A program made the position numbers and the translations under genes. From Acidimicrobiales bacterium (GTDB lineage Bacteria > Actinomycetota > Acidimicrobiia > Acidimicrobiales > Aldehydirespiratoraceae): 53,537 nt of DNA. The stretch spans positions 1-53,537 of the forward strand of contig JAJCXY010000125.1 of assembly GCA_029263215.1 (NCBI GenBank). The letters are read 5' to 3'. The notes beneath the pieces were generated by a model. That model made no database searches. It saw only the letters and a program-made list of their open reading frames with translations, and was not told the DNA's origin. Below, piece by piece: positions 43,337 through 51,978 of the stretch (position 1 is its first letter; each line of letters starts with the position of its first letter).

Positions 43337-44167
43337 TCAGGCAGTGGCCGCGAGAAGCGCCGCATCTTCAGCAGCCTTGGCGTTCTGGCGCTTGGCCACT
43401 TCCGCAGTGCCTTCGGCACACCGATCCGCGTAGGGGCACCAGCCACAGAGTGGACCCGTGCGCGGTTCGAACTCGTCGGTGGAGCAGGCGGTTTTGATCG
43501 CCCCCCATGTGGCCACCAACTTCTCGGTGACGCCATCGAGTTCGGCCGGAGTGACGTCGATTCCCACCGGCCTCTGACCGAGGTAGAGCAGGCGGGCTCT
43601 CACCGGCATCCGGCCGGTGGACTCCTTCACCGCCGCGGCGTAGAGAAGGACCTGATCGAGACGCCCCCTGCGATAGCGGGGCGAGGGGGCCTGGCCCGAC
43701 TTGTAGTCGGTGACGACCAAGCCATCGCCCTCCTCATCGAGACGATCGACGATGCCTCGGAAGGGCACACCACCGAGTTCGGCCTCGATGTCTTGCTCAG
43801 TGGCCACGACGGTGACGGTCTTGGGATCCTCGAGGGCCCACAGGCCTTCGATGGCCAGCCACGATTTCCAGCGGAACTTCTTGCTCTCGGCCTCGTCGAA
43901 TCCGAGGCCCTGGAACTCCTCGCCGATCTCGGTCTCCGGCCACTCCTGCCGAGCGATCGCCTTGGCCGCCTCGACGGTGCGTTCGGCCGGCTCACGTTGC
44001 ATCAACAGCTCGAGCACGCGGTGAGCGAAACTCCCGGCAACCGCAGCCTCCCCCGGTGGATCGGGGAGCCGCTCGACATAACGGAATCGCCAACGGCGAG
44101 GGCACTGCTCGAAAGTGCCTGCTCCCGATGGCGACAGCCGGGGCGGTGGGGTGGGTGTTAACTCCAT
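43337..44167 (-). CDS. PD-(D/E)XK nuclease, RecB/Cas4-like, with iron-sulfur cysteines
   Basis: 276 residues. The nuclease core is seen as SFAHRVLELLMQ, GIVDRLDEEGDGLVVTDYKSG (with the catalytic Asp and Asp-x-Lys, read in pieces) and DQVLLYAAAV. Cys22 (FEQCPRRW) and three C-terminal cysteines in CGWCPYADRC form the Fe-S staple seen in AddB and Cas4. No CRISPR array or helicase gene is nearby, so it is a stand-alone RecB-family exonuclease. The ATG at 44165-44167 is the start of homology; the longer frame upstream overlaps the divergent promoter. Confidence 0.88.
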   Translation of the reverse strand: MELTPTPPPRLSPSGAGTFEQCPRRWRFRYVERLPDPPGEAAVAGSFAHRVLELLMQREPAERTVEAAKAIARQEWPETEIGEEFQGLGFDEAESKKFRWKSWLAIEGLWALEDPKTVTVVATEQDIEAELGGVPFRGIVDRLDEEGDGLVVTDYKSGQAPSPRYRRGRLDQVLLYAAAVKESTGRMPVRARLLYLGQRPVGIDVTPAELDGVTEKLVATWGAIKTACSTDEFEPRTGPLCGWCPYADRCAEGTAEVAKRQNAKAAEDAALLAATA

Positions 44168-44190
44168 CGATGTAGTTCTACCTGATGGGT

Positions 44191-44226
44191 GTGACAAGTG
44201 CCCGGCTTCGGCTCTAACTTCGGTCC
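44191..44226 (+). promoter_or_regulatory. Promoter of the alcohol dehydrogenase gene, leaderless spacing
   Basis: GTGACA (44191-44196), an 18-base spacer and TAACTT (44215-44220), then 6 bases to the ATG at 44227. Confidence 0.55.
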
Positions 44227-45321
44227 ATGAAGACACGAGCTGCAGTTGCCTATGCTGTCAACGAACCCTGGGTCATCGACGAGTTCGAAATCGCCGATCC
44301 CGGCCCCGATGAGATCCTCGTCAAGATGGCCTACGCAGGCCTGTGTCACTCAGATGAACACATCCGCCTGGGTGATTTCACCGAAGCGGCCCTACCGATG
44401 GTGTGTGGCCACGAGGGATCGGGCGTCGTCGAGGCCGTGGGCGACAAGGTTCGAGGCTTCGAGGTGGGCGATCACGTGGCCGCCTCGTTCGTTCCCTCGT
44501 GCGGCCGCTGTCCACCATGTGCGAGCGGGAAACAGTATCTCTGCGACTTCGGGGCCGAGATCATGAACGCAGAACCCAAGTTCATGGGTCCGCGCGGTCC
44601 GGTGAGGGCGATGAGCGGCATCGGCACGTTTTCGGAGTACGCCGTCGTGCACGAAAATTCGATCGTCAATGTGGGCGACTGGTATCCACTCGATGCAGTG
44701 GCCCTGTGCAGTTGCGGGGTGGCCACAGGCTGGGGGTCTGCGGTGAACGTGGCCGAAGTGGGCGCGGGCGACACGGTCGTGGTGGTCGGCGTCGGTGGCA
44801 TCGGTGTGAACGCCGTGCAAGGCGCGGCGATGGCCGGCGCGGCCAACATCATCGCCGTCGACCCGGTGGAGATGAAGCGGGAGTTCTCCCAGACGATGGG
44901 CGCCACTCACACTGCGGCGTCGATGGAGGAGGCCGCTCCCCTGCTCGAAGAGATCAGCTGGGGTCGCAACGCCGATTCGGTGATCCTCACCGTGGGCGAC
45001 GCCAAGGGCGACATGTTCGGACCCGCCATGGCACTGGTGGGCAAGGGGGGCAATCTCGTGCTCACCTCGCTCTCTGATCTCCTTCAGAGCGAGATCAACG
45101 TCAACACTTTGGACCTCGCCCTGATGGGCAAGCAGATCCGCGGCAGCATCTACGGCTACTGCAACCCCCGCACCGACATCCCCAAGCTGATGCGCCTCTA
45201 CGACCAGGGAAAGCTGAAGCTCGACGAACTCATCAGCGAGCGCTACCCCCTCGACGAGATCAACGAGGGCTACCGCGCCATGCACGAGGGCAAAAACATC
45301 CGGGCCGTCATCGAATTCTGA
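44227..45321 (+). CDS. Zinc-dependent alcohol dehydrogenase (NDMA-dependent type)
   Basis: 364 residues of the medium-chain dehydrogenase family. Catalytic zinc: Cys40 (GLCHSDEH) and His62-Glu63 (CGHEGSG). Structural zinc: Cys92, Cys95, Cys98, Cys106. The NAD fold shows VVVGVGGIGVNAVQGA. The N-terminus MKTRAAVAYAVNEPW and overall length match the actinobacterial NDMA-dependent alcohol dehydrogenases, which keep a tightly bound NAD; that subtype is family inference. Substrate unknown. Confidence 0.88.
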   Translation: MKTRAAVAYAVNEPWVIDEFEIADPGPDEILVKMAYAGLCHSDEHIRLGDFTEAALPMVCGHEGSGVVEAVGDKVRGFEVGDHVAASFVPSCGRCPPCASGKQYLCDFGAEIMNAEPKFMGPRGPVRAMSGIGTFSEYAVVHENSIVNVGDWYPLDAVALCSCGVATGWGSAVNVAEVGAGDTVVVVGVGGIGVNAVQGAAMAGAANIIAVDPVEMKREFSQTMGATHTAASMEEAAPLLEEISWGRNADSVILTVGDAKGDMFGPAMALVGKGGNLVLTSLSDLLQSEINVNTLDLALMGKQIRGSIYGYCNPRTDIPKLMRLYDQGKLKLDELISERYPLDEINEGYRAMHEGKNIRAVIEF

Positions 45322-45336
45322 GCTCGAGAACTCAGA
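45317..45336. terminator. Convergent hairpin between the dehydrogenase and topoisomerase B genes
   Basis: TCTGAG (45317-45322) pairs with CTCAGA (45331-45336) around an 8-base loop, covering both stop codons. Short, no U-tract; possible bidirectional terminator. Confidence 0.35.
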
Positions 45337-47380
45337 CGTCGAGGGTGCTGGTGTCGACGAGTGCGGAGTTCTTCACCAAATAATCGCGGCGCACCGCCAC
45401 ATCGTTGCCCATCAACACATCAAACATCTTCGCCGCGTCCTTGGCCTCCTTGGCATCATCCATGGTGAGCCGCCGGAGGGTGCGGGTGGCGGGGTTGAGG
45501 GCGCAGTGGCGCAACTCGTCGACGTTCATCTCGCCGAGGCCCTTGAACCTCTGCCATTTCACGTTTTCGCGCTTGCGGTTGCCCCTGCACAGTTCGTCGG
45601 TGACTGCCTCGCGCTCCTCGTCGGAGAAGACCCGGTAGGTCTCGTCGCCCACCTTGGTGGTGTAGAGCGGGGGCTGAGCGGCGTAGACGTTGCCCGCCTC
45701 GAGCATGGGCCTCATGTACTTGTGGATCAGGGTGAGGAGGAGGCAACGGATGTGGCTGCCATCGACATCGGCATCACACAAGATCACGATGCGGCCGTAG
45801 CGAGCATCGTCGATATTGAAGTCGCGCCCCGCTCCTGCACCCATCGACGTGAACAGGGCTTGGGCCTCGGCGTTGTCGAGCACCTGCTTCTGACTCGCCT
45901 TGGCCGCGTTCACCACCTTGCCTCGAAGCGGCAGGATGGCCATGGTCTTGGAATCGCGGCCTCGCTTGGCCGGTCCCGCGGCGGAGTCGCCCTCCACCAA
46001 GATCAACTCGGAATCGCTGCCGTGAACGCGGCAGTCGGCCAGTTTCTCGGGCATACCGGTGGAACCGAGGCTCGCCGCCTTGCGCTTGTTTTCCAGTACC
46101 AGCTTCGAGGCGACCCGGTTCTGGATGGCGGCGGCCAACTTGTCGGCGATGGCTTTCACATGCGAACGGGGACCCCCGCCCGGCTCGAACCACTCCTTGA
46201 GCTGTTCGTAGACGATGCGACTCACGATGCCCTCGATGGCCGGCGTGCCCAACTCCTGCTTGGTTTGGCCTCGGAACTGGGGCTCGGGGAAGGTGACCTT
46301 GATCGCGGCGACGAGTCCCTCTTGGGCGTCGTCCTTCATGGCCTTGTTCTTGTTTTCCTTCGCCAGCCTCGCCAGCTTCCGGTTGTCTTTGAGCACCACA
46401 TTGTTGATGACCCTGGTGAGTGCCTTGTCGAACCCTGCGAGATGGGTGCCGCCCTGGCTCGTGGGGATCGTGTTGACGAACGACACGACCGTGGTGTCGT
46501 AACCCTTCACCCACCTCAACGCGATGTCGACCGTGCATTCGCGTTCGACATCGGTCATTTTGCCGTTGACCGGCACCTTTTCGTGGAAGGTGTCGATGCC
46601 GGTGCAGCTGATGGTCTGGCCGACGTTTTCACCGATCGACAGGTGGTCGACGAGATCAGCCAGACCACCCCGGCTGACAAACGCGAAGGGTTCGCTGCGT
46701 CCGCCCGTGCGCCTGTCGGTGACGGTCACCTTCATGCCCGGCACCAAGAAGCAGGCCTGGGTGACCCGATCGCAGATCTCGTCGACATTGATCGTTGCTT
46801 CGGGGTCGAAAATCTCGAAATCGGGCCAGAACCGCACCCTGGTGCCGGTCTTGTTCTTGGAGATCCGCTTGGTTTTCTCGACCTTGTGGCCCGGCTTGAA
46901 AGTCGACCCGATGAACTGGCCCGCCACCCTCCCCTTGAACGACAACACGCTGGTGGTGCCGTCGCGATCCACCTCGGCGGTGAGCTTGGCCGCGAGGGCA
47001 TTCACCACCGACGCGCCCACCCCGTGTAGCCCACCCGACGACGAGTAGGCACCGCCGCCGAACTTCCCGCCCGCGTGGAGTTCGGTGAACACCACCTCGA
47101 GGGCCGACACCTTGCGTTTGGTGTGGGTGTCGACCGGGATACCGCGGCCATCATCGGCAACCTCCACCGACTTGTCGCGGTGCAAGATGATGTCGACCTT
47201 CTTCGCGAACCCCCCCGCTGCCTCATCGACCGCATTGTCGACCAGCTCCCAAACCAGATGCATCAGGCCATCGGAACCGGTGCCCCCGATGTACATGCCC
47301 GGCCGCTTGCGCACCGCTTCGAGACCCTCGAGGGTCTCGATCGCATCAGCGTCGTAGGCGGTGGTTTTCTTGGCTGCCAT
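45332..47380 (-). CDS. Type IIA DNA topoisomerase subunit B (GyrB/ParE family)
   Basis: 682 residues. GHKL ATPase motifs NAVDEAAGG, DDGRGIPVDTHTK and GLHGVGASVVNAL; transducer domain; Toprim motifs EGDSAAGPAKRGRD and CDADVDGSHI; C-terminal KGLGEMNVDEL. It supplies ATP energy for strand passage. Full-length gyrase in actinobacteria sits next to dnaA-recF, so a pair in this setting (subunit A is at 49.4-51.8 kb) may be topoisomerase IV, but sequence alone does not settle this. The ATG at 47378-47380 has CGGAG upstream; an in-frame ATG at 47438-47440 would add 20 residues. Confidence 0.92.
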   Translation of the reverse strand: MAAKKTTAYDADAIETLEGLEAVRKRPGMYIGGTGSDGLMHLVWELVDNAVDEAAGGFAKKVDIILHRDKSVEVADDGRGIPVDTHTKRKVSALEVVFTELHAGGKFGGGAYSSSGGLHGVGASVVNALAAKLTAEVDRDGTTSVLSFKGRVAGQFIGSTFKPGHKVEKTKRISKNKTGTRVRFWPDFEIFDPEATINVDEICDRVTQACFLVPGMKVTVTDRRTGGRSEPFAFVSRGGLADLVDHLSIGENVGQTISCTGIDTFHEKVPVNGKMTDVERECTVDIALRWVKGYDTTVVSFVNTIPTSQGGTHLAGFDKALTRVINNVVLKDNRKLARLAKENKNKAMKDDAQEGLVAAIKVTFPEPQFRGQTKQELGTPAIEGIVSRIVYEQLKEWFEPGGGPRSHVKAIADKLAAAIQNRVASKLVLENKRKAASLGSTGMPEKLADCRVHGSDSELILVEGDSAAGPAKRGRDSKTMAILPLRGKVVNAAKASQKQVLDNAEAQALFTSMGAGAGRDFNIDDARYGRIVILCDADVDGSHIRCLLLTLIHKYMRPMLEAGNVYAAQPPLYTTKVGDETYRVFSDEEREAVTDELCRGNRKRENVKWQRFKGLGEMNVDELRHCALNPATRTLRRLTMDDAKEAKDAAKMFDVLMGNDVAVRRDYLVKNSALVDTSTLDV

Positions 47381-47472
47381 CAAGGCTCCGGGCTGGCCTG
47401 GGGTGAAAAACGCCGTGATCGAACACGGGTTCGTCACCATATCTCGCCCCGGTGACAGGGAGGTGGCTCCCA

Positions 47473-47536
47473 GGTCGCCTACGCCGGCGGCTTCGGCTCA
47501 CAACCACCGGGTCGCCTACGCCGGCGGCTTCGGCTC
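47473..47536. repeat. 27-base exact direct repeat at the end of the acyl-CoA dehydrogenase gene
   Basis: The 27 bases at 47473-47499 recur exactly at 47510-47536, a period of 37. The second copy encodes the last residues of the dehydrogenase (EPKPPA and the stop) on the minus strand; the first lies just beyond the stop. It is either a tandem duplication of the gene tail or two copies of a dispersed intergenic repeat. Confidence 0.8.
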
Positions 47537-48736
47537 CTTGGGCAGGCCCAGCACCATCTCTCCGAGGATGTTGCGCTGCACCTGCGACGTTCCCGCATAG
47601 ATCGTGCCCGCCCTGGCGTTGTAGAAGGCACCCACCCACGAACCGGCATCGTTGGAACTGCCGGGAAGATCACAGTGAAACGACGTCTTCGCGGTGGATT
47701 CCGACGTCATGGCGCCGGCGCCCACCACGTCGATCGCCAGTTCGGTGAGATGCTTGTGATACTCGCTCCAGTACAACTTGAAGGACGACTCTGCCGGACC
47801 GGGCTGATGGCCGGACAGGAATCGAGTGAGGGTGCCCATCCCGAGAAAGCGCATGATCTCGACCTCGATGAAGGTCTGGCTGAGGCGGTCACGGACGACC
47901 GGATCGGACGACCGCCCATTGGCCTTGGCCAGATCAGCGAGCTTCTGCCACTCCGCACCGAACATGATCGGCATCGTAGAAGCCGACTCCCCCCGCTCGT
48001 AGCCGAGCAAGGTCATGGCCACGCCCCAACCGGCGTTGACTCCGCCGATCACATTGTCCTTGGCGGTGCGCGCATCGGTGAAGAAGGTCTCGTTGAACTC
48101 GGCATCGCCCGACAGCATCTCGATGGGCCTCACATCCACTCCCGGCTGATCCATCGGGCACAGCATGAAGCTGATCCCACGGTGCTTCGGGGAATCGAGG
48201 TCGGTGCGGCAGAGAACGAAGATCCAGTTGGCGTACTGGCCGGCCGAGGTCCAGATCTTCTGGCCGTTGATCACCCACTCTTCACCGTCGAGCACGGCCC
48301 GACAGCCCAGCGAACCCAGATCCGAACCAGCATCGGGCTCGGAGTAGCCCTGACACCAGATGTCTTCACCGGAGATGATCCGGGGAAGGAAGTGCTGCTT
48401 TTGCTCCTCAGTTCCCCATTGCAGGATGGTGTTTCCCACCATCTGGATGCTGAAAGCGTCGTTGGCGCCACCGGTTGGCACGCCCGACTTCTGGAACTCC
48501 TCGGCGACGAGCACCTGTTCCAGTTCACTTAGCCCACCGCCGCCGTATTCGCTGGGCCACGAGGGGGCGAGAAAGCCGTTGGCGGCGAGCTTTTGACGCC
48601 ACCCGTCGGTGAACGGTTTCACCTCTTCAGGGGGGAGGGCGCCCAGTCCGGCCCACCCGTCGGGAAGGTTGCCGGCGAGGAACTCCCGGATGCGCTCGCG
48701 AAACTGCTCTGCCTCCGCGGAATAGGTAGGTTCCAT
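47516..48736 (-). CDS. Acyl-CoA dehydrogenase family protein
   Basis: 406 residues, FAD-dependent alpha,beta-dehydrogenation of an acyl-CoA. Motifs: APSWPSEYGGGGL, the FAD/substrate signature CQGYSEPDAGSDLGSL, INGQKIWTSAGQYANWIF, and C-terminal RAGTIYAGTSQVQRNILGEM. The latter region is like the actinobacterial steroid and long-chain ACADs; substrate unknown and the catalytic glutamate is not clear. The ATG at 48734-48736 has GGAGGAAAC upstream, and a TACAGT -10 box (48783-48788, minus strand) predicts a short leader. It separates the topoisomerase subunit genes. Confidence 0.92.
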   Translation of the reverse strand: MEPTYSAEAEQFRERIREFLAGNLPDGWAGLGALPPEEVKPFTDGWRQKLAANGFLAPSWPSEYGGGGLSELEQVLVAEEFQKSGVPTGGANDAFSIQMVGNTILQWGTEEQKQHFLPRIISGEDIWCQGYSEPDAGSDLGSLGCRAVLDGEEWVINGQKIWTSAGQYANWIFVLCRTDLDSPKHRGISFMLCPMDQPGVDVRPIEMLSGDAEFNETFFTDARTAKDNVIGGVNAGWGVAMTLLGYERGESASTMPIMFGAEWQKLADLAKANGRSSDPVVRDRLSQTFIEVEIMRFLGMGTLTRFLSGHQPGPAESSFKLYWSEYHKHLTELAIDVVGAGAMTSESTAKTSFHCDLPGSSNDAGSWVGAFYNARAGTIYAGTSQVQRNILGEMVLGLPKEPKPPA

Positions 48737-48755
48737 TGTGTGTTTCCTCCGGCAA

Positions 48756-49385
48756 ATGTCGACTCACCACTCCAGTTCTCGAACTGTAGACCTCACGCGC
48801 CTCAGGGCCTATTCCGGCGTTCGTCGCCGTCTTGCGGTCGCGGCGATCGCCACCGGCGTACTCGCAACAGCTTGCGCTGGGAGCAGTTCGGCTCCTGACA
48901 CACCCGAGGCATCGGCGGCGGGAGCGGCTGCCACCACCAACTCAGACGCGCTCTCGGTCAACGAAGACGTCCGCCTCACCGAGGTTCTCGATGTGAGCGA
49001 CGGCAGTGTGCAGACGTTGCGCACCGTGGTCGATGGCGACCGGCCGGTGCTCATCTGGTTCTGGGCCCCTCATTGACCCACCTGCCGCTCCGAGCGAGCG
49101 GAGGTCGGGCAGTTCGCCCAAGACCATGCCGACGAAATCCAGGTGATCGGCCTGGGCGCCCAGGACGATTTCGGAGCTGCTCAGGAGTTCATCGCGGCCG
49201 GGCCGCTCGAAGACGTCAACATGTTGTGGGACCCCAGCTTCTCCACCTGGCAAGCGTTCGGTGTGCGCATCAACTCTCAGATGATGATCACCGATGCTTC
49301 ACTCGAGTCGGCCACCAGCCTGTTCTACGGATTCGGACCCAACGAGCAGTCCCAGATTCTCGAGGCCATCGACACCTTCGGCTGA
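48756..49385 (+). CDS. Candidate selenoprotein: thioredoxin-like lipoprotein with in-frame TGA at the active site
   Basis: Reading TGA 49074-49076 as selenocysteine gives 209 residues. The N-terminus has a lipoprotein signal with lipobox ATAC (Cys40), an Ala/Ser/Thr linker, then a thioredoxin domain: VLIWFWAPH, residue 107 encoded by TGA, PTC (Cys110), then VIGLGAQDDFG and a C-terminal helix ending IDTFG. Thioredoxin-fold lipoproteins of this family carry WCPTC here, so TGA stands at the first redox cysteine and the motif would be UxxC. The frame is open to the next TGA at 49383. A SECIS-like hairpin follows the codon. Oddities: the usual cis-proline is not apparent (FGVRINSQMMI), and only ATG 48756 or GTG 48738 can be starts, both within the divergent leader. 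The alternative is a pseudogene by a single TGC/TGT to TGA change. Expected place: outer face of the cell membrane. Confidence 0.72.
49082..49112 (+). promoter_or_regulatory. SECIS-like hairpin just after the in-frame TGA
   Basis: CTGCC (49082-49086) pairs with GGCAG (49108-49112); inside, CTCCG (49088-49092) pairs with CGGAG (49099-49103), leaving the apical loop AGCGAG and an asymmetric internal loop. The apical loop begins 16 bases after the TGA and has G at its second place, fitting the known bacterial SECIS rules (short distance, G among the first two loop bases). An alternative stem CCGCTC/GAGCGG overlaps it. Confidence 0.55.
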
Positions 49386-49406
49386 ATGCCGCTTGGTGGG
49401 ATTCGA

Positions 49407-51845
49407 TCACCAGCGGGCTGGTGCCAACACGATCACCTGACGCTCGGTGCGTGACGGCACCAGGTCGCGGCTCGTTGAGTCCAACATGAACGCCACGGGA
49501 TTGGGGTCGAGTTTGCGGGCATCGTCGTCGTCGGCCATCTGGGCCAGCAGCTCACCCTCGACCGGATCGCCGAACCAGGCCGCCAGCAGACCCTCTCCTG
49601 ATGAGAGCCGGGCAATGCGGACGCCCTGGCCACCGCGACCCTTCACTTCGAACTCGTCGTAGGCGGTGGCCTTGGCGCCCGACTCCGACGTGATAACGAT
49701 GGCTTGCCCGTCGCCGATCAGCGGCCCGGCTCCCACCACGCGGGCATCGCCCTTCAACTTCATGCCGGCCACGCCACCGGCGCCGCGACCCTGTACGGAG
49801 ATCGACTCGATCCCGAGGCGCAAAGCCTGGCCGTCGGACGCGACGATCATCGCATCGACCCCAGCCGGGGCCCGGAACACCGCAGCGACCTTGTCGGTAC
49901 CCTTGAGCGCGATCACCTGCTTGCCCGGCTTGGTGCCGAGCACTTCGGCGCTGGTGAGTTGTTTCACCACGCCGCCGGCGGTGACGAGGACGATGTTTTC
50001 CTCGCCCTCCCCTGCCAGACCCAGTACCTGTTCGCTCTTGTTGAGGCCGAGCAGTTGGGCCGCGGTGGATCCCCTGCTGCGGCCCGAAGCGTCGGCCACC
50101 TCGCCGCCACGGATCACGAAGGCGCGCCCCTCAGAAGTGATCGCGACGATCGGCGAGCCGGTGGAAGTGACCAGGCGGGAACTGATGAGGTCGTGGCGAC
50201 CCGCGACTCCACGCCTTGATCCTTCGGCGGCGGCACGCCCGAGGTTGCCCGAAGTCGACAGGGTGACCACACACGGCTCGTCGGAGTCGGGGTCGAAGGC
50301 GTCGTCGCTCTCCTTGGGCACCTCGAACACTTCGATCTCATCGGCGACGATGATCTCCGAACGGCGATCGCGGCCGTGGACCTCCACGAGCGAACGAAGC
50401 TCACTCATCACCAGCTTGCGGCGCCGATCGTCGCTCTTGAGCAGGCGTTGGTAGTCGGCGATGTCGGCCCGCTTCTGGGCCGCCTCTTCCTCGATATCGA
50501 TTTTGGCCAGGGCGGTGAGGCGCCGAAGCGGCATGTCGAGGATGTGCTCGGCCTGCACCTGGGAGAGATCGAATCGTTCGATGAGCCGGCGACGAGCTTC
50601 GGCCACGTCCTGCGACGAGCGGATGATGGCCACCACCTCGTCGATCGCATCCAGTGCGATCAACAGGCCTTCGAGAATGTGGAGCCGGTCCTGTGCCCTC
50701 GCCAGGCGGAACTCGGTGCGCCGGATGATCACTTCCAGCCGGTGCTCGATGTAGTGACGGCAGATGTCGTAGACACCGAGGGTGGTGGGTACGCCGTGGA
50801 CCAGCACCACATTGTTGAGTCCGAAGCTCTCCTCGAGAGGGCTGAGCCGGTAGAGCTCCTGGAGTACGGCTTGGGGGTTGACCGCAGCCTTGACGTCGAT
50901 CTGGATCCTCACCTGGTTGTCGTCGGTGGTGTGGTCGGAGAAGTCGACCACGTCGGTGATGCCGGTGATCTTGCCCGAGTTGACCAGATCCTGGACCTTG
51001 GCGATCACCCGGACGATGCCCACCTGGTAGGGCAGTTCGGTGACGACGATGGCCTGGCGGTTGCGGCTGACCTGCTCTACATGTGCTCGAGCGCGCACCC
51101 TGAACGTGCCTCGACCGGTCTCGTAGGCGTCGCGCAGCCCGTCGTCGACCACGATTCCCCCCGAAGGGAAATCGGGACCCGGCATTGCCGCCATCAGCTC
51201 GTCGATCGTGGGTTTCGGGCGGCGTTTGGTCATCACCAACTCGATGGCCTTCTCTACCTCTCTGAGGTTGTGGGGGGCCATGTTGGTGGCCATTCCCACC
51301 GCGATGCCGGTGGTGCCGTTGACCAAGATGTTGGGCAGTGCCGCCGGGAGCACGACGGGCTCGTCGGCGTCGCCGTCGTAGGTGGGACGGAAGTCGACGG
51401 TGTTCTCGTCGAGCTCGCGCACCATGTCCATGGCCGCCACCGACAACCGGCATTCGGTGTAGCGGGCCGCCGCGGGTGGGTCGTCGAGGCTGCCGAAGTT
51501 TCCCTGGGGGTCGATGAACGGCACCATCCGCGAGAAGCCCTGGCCCATGCGGGTGAGAGTGTCGTAGATGGCGGCGTCGCCGTGGGGGTGGTATTTGCCC
51601 ATCGTGTCACCGACGATGCGGGCCGATTTGCGAAATGGGGTGTCGGGGCGCACCCCCATCTGGAGCATCGACCACAGGATGCGGCGTTGTACCGGCTTGA
51701 GCCCGTCGCGCACGTCGGGGATGGCCCGGGATGTTATGACCGAGAGGGAGTAGGCGAGGAAGGACTCGCTCATCTCGTCGGCGACGGGTACGTCGACGAC
51801 TTCACGGGCGAAATTCTGATCGAATTCGAGCTGACGAGGCACCAT
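49407..51845 (-). CDS. Type IIA DNA topoisomerase subunit A (GyrA/ParC family)
   Basis: 812 residues. Breakage-reunion domain with SRAIPDVRDGLKPVQRRIL, KYHPHGDAAIYDTL and the DNA-attacking Tyr129 in AARYTECRLS; the coiled-coil and gate region; then a six-bladed C-terminal propeller from about 490. A GyrA-box-like QGRGAGG occurs within the propeller, but the classic QRRGGKG is not seen, so gyrase or topoisomerase IV remains open. Partner of the subunit B gene 2 kb downstream on the same strand. The minus-strand -10-like TACCGT about 25 bases upstream of the ATG leader suggests its own promoter. Confidence 0.93.
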   Translation of the reverse strand: MVPRQLEFDQNFAREVVDVPVADEMSESFLAYSLSVITSRAIPDVRDGLKPVQRRILWSMLQMGVRPDTPFRKSARIVGDTMGKYHPHGDAAIYDTLTRMGQGFSRMVPFIDPQGNFGSLDDPPAAARYTECRLSVAAMDMVRELDENTVDFRPTYDGDADEPVVLPAALPNILVNGTTGIAVGMATNMAPHNLREVEKAIELVMTKRRPKPTIDELMAAMPGPDFPSGGIVVDDGLRDAYETGRGTFRVRARAHVEQVSRNRQAIVVTELPYQVGIVRVIAKVQDLVNSGKITGITDVVDFSDHTTDDNQVRIQIDVKAAVNPQAVLQELYRLSPLEESFGLNNVVLVHGVPTTLGVYDICRHYIEHRLEVIIRRTEFRLARAQDRLHILEGLLIALDAIDEVVAIIRSSQDVAEARRRLIERFDLSQVQAEHILDMPLRRLTALAKIDIEEEAAQKRADIADYQRLLKSDDRRRKLVMSELRSLVEVHGRDRRSEIIVADEIEVFEVPKESDDAFDPDSDEPCVVTLSTSGNLGRAAAEGSRRGVAGRHDLISSRLVTSTGSPIVAITSEGRAFVIRGGEVADASGRSRGSTAAQLLGLNKSEQVLGLAGEGEENIVLVTAGGVVKQLTSAEVLGTKPGKQVIALKGTDKVAAVFRAPAGVDAMIVASDGQALRLGIESISVQGRGAGGVAGMKLKGDARVVGAGPLIGDGQAIVITSESGAKATAYDEFEVKGRGGQGVRIARLSSGEGLLAAWFGDPVEGELLAQMADDDDARKLDPNPVAFMLDSTSRDLVPSRTERQVIVLAPARW

Positions 51846-51978
51846 GGCTCCGAGGGTTCAGGGGGTCGTGGCTGACGGTAGCGAACGGAAGTGACAACGC
51901 GAGGGAGGCCCAACCCCGTTCTGGTAGAGCCGGGGTTCGGTTTCCGGGGGTTGGCTACACCAGTTCGGGGTTTTTGGG

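Noticed and set aside
43337..44167. Cas4-like nuclease as evidence of a CRISPR system
   Set aside because: The Fe-S PD-(D/E)XK fold is shared with stand-alone RecB-family nucleases. No cas1/cas2 genes or repeat-spacer array occur in the window.
45506..47029. 507-codon plus-strand frame across topoisomerase subunit B
   Set aside because: Antisense shadow of a clear GyrB/ParE gene, with no recognisable domain. The same applies to 50376-51875 across subunit A.
48738..49076. Treating the thioredoxin-like gene as a frameshifted or nonsense pseudogene
   Set aside because: There is no frameshift, only one TGA, it falls on the redox cysteine codon, and a SECIS-like hairpin follows. Pseudogene remains the fallback if Sec machinery is absent.
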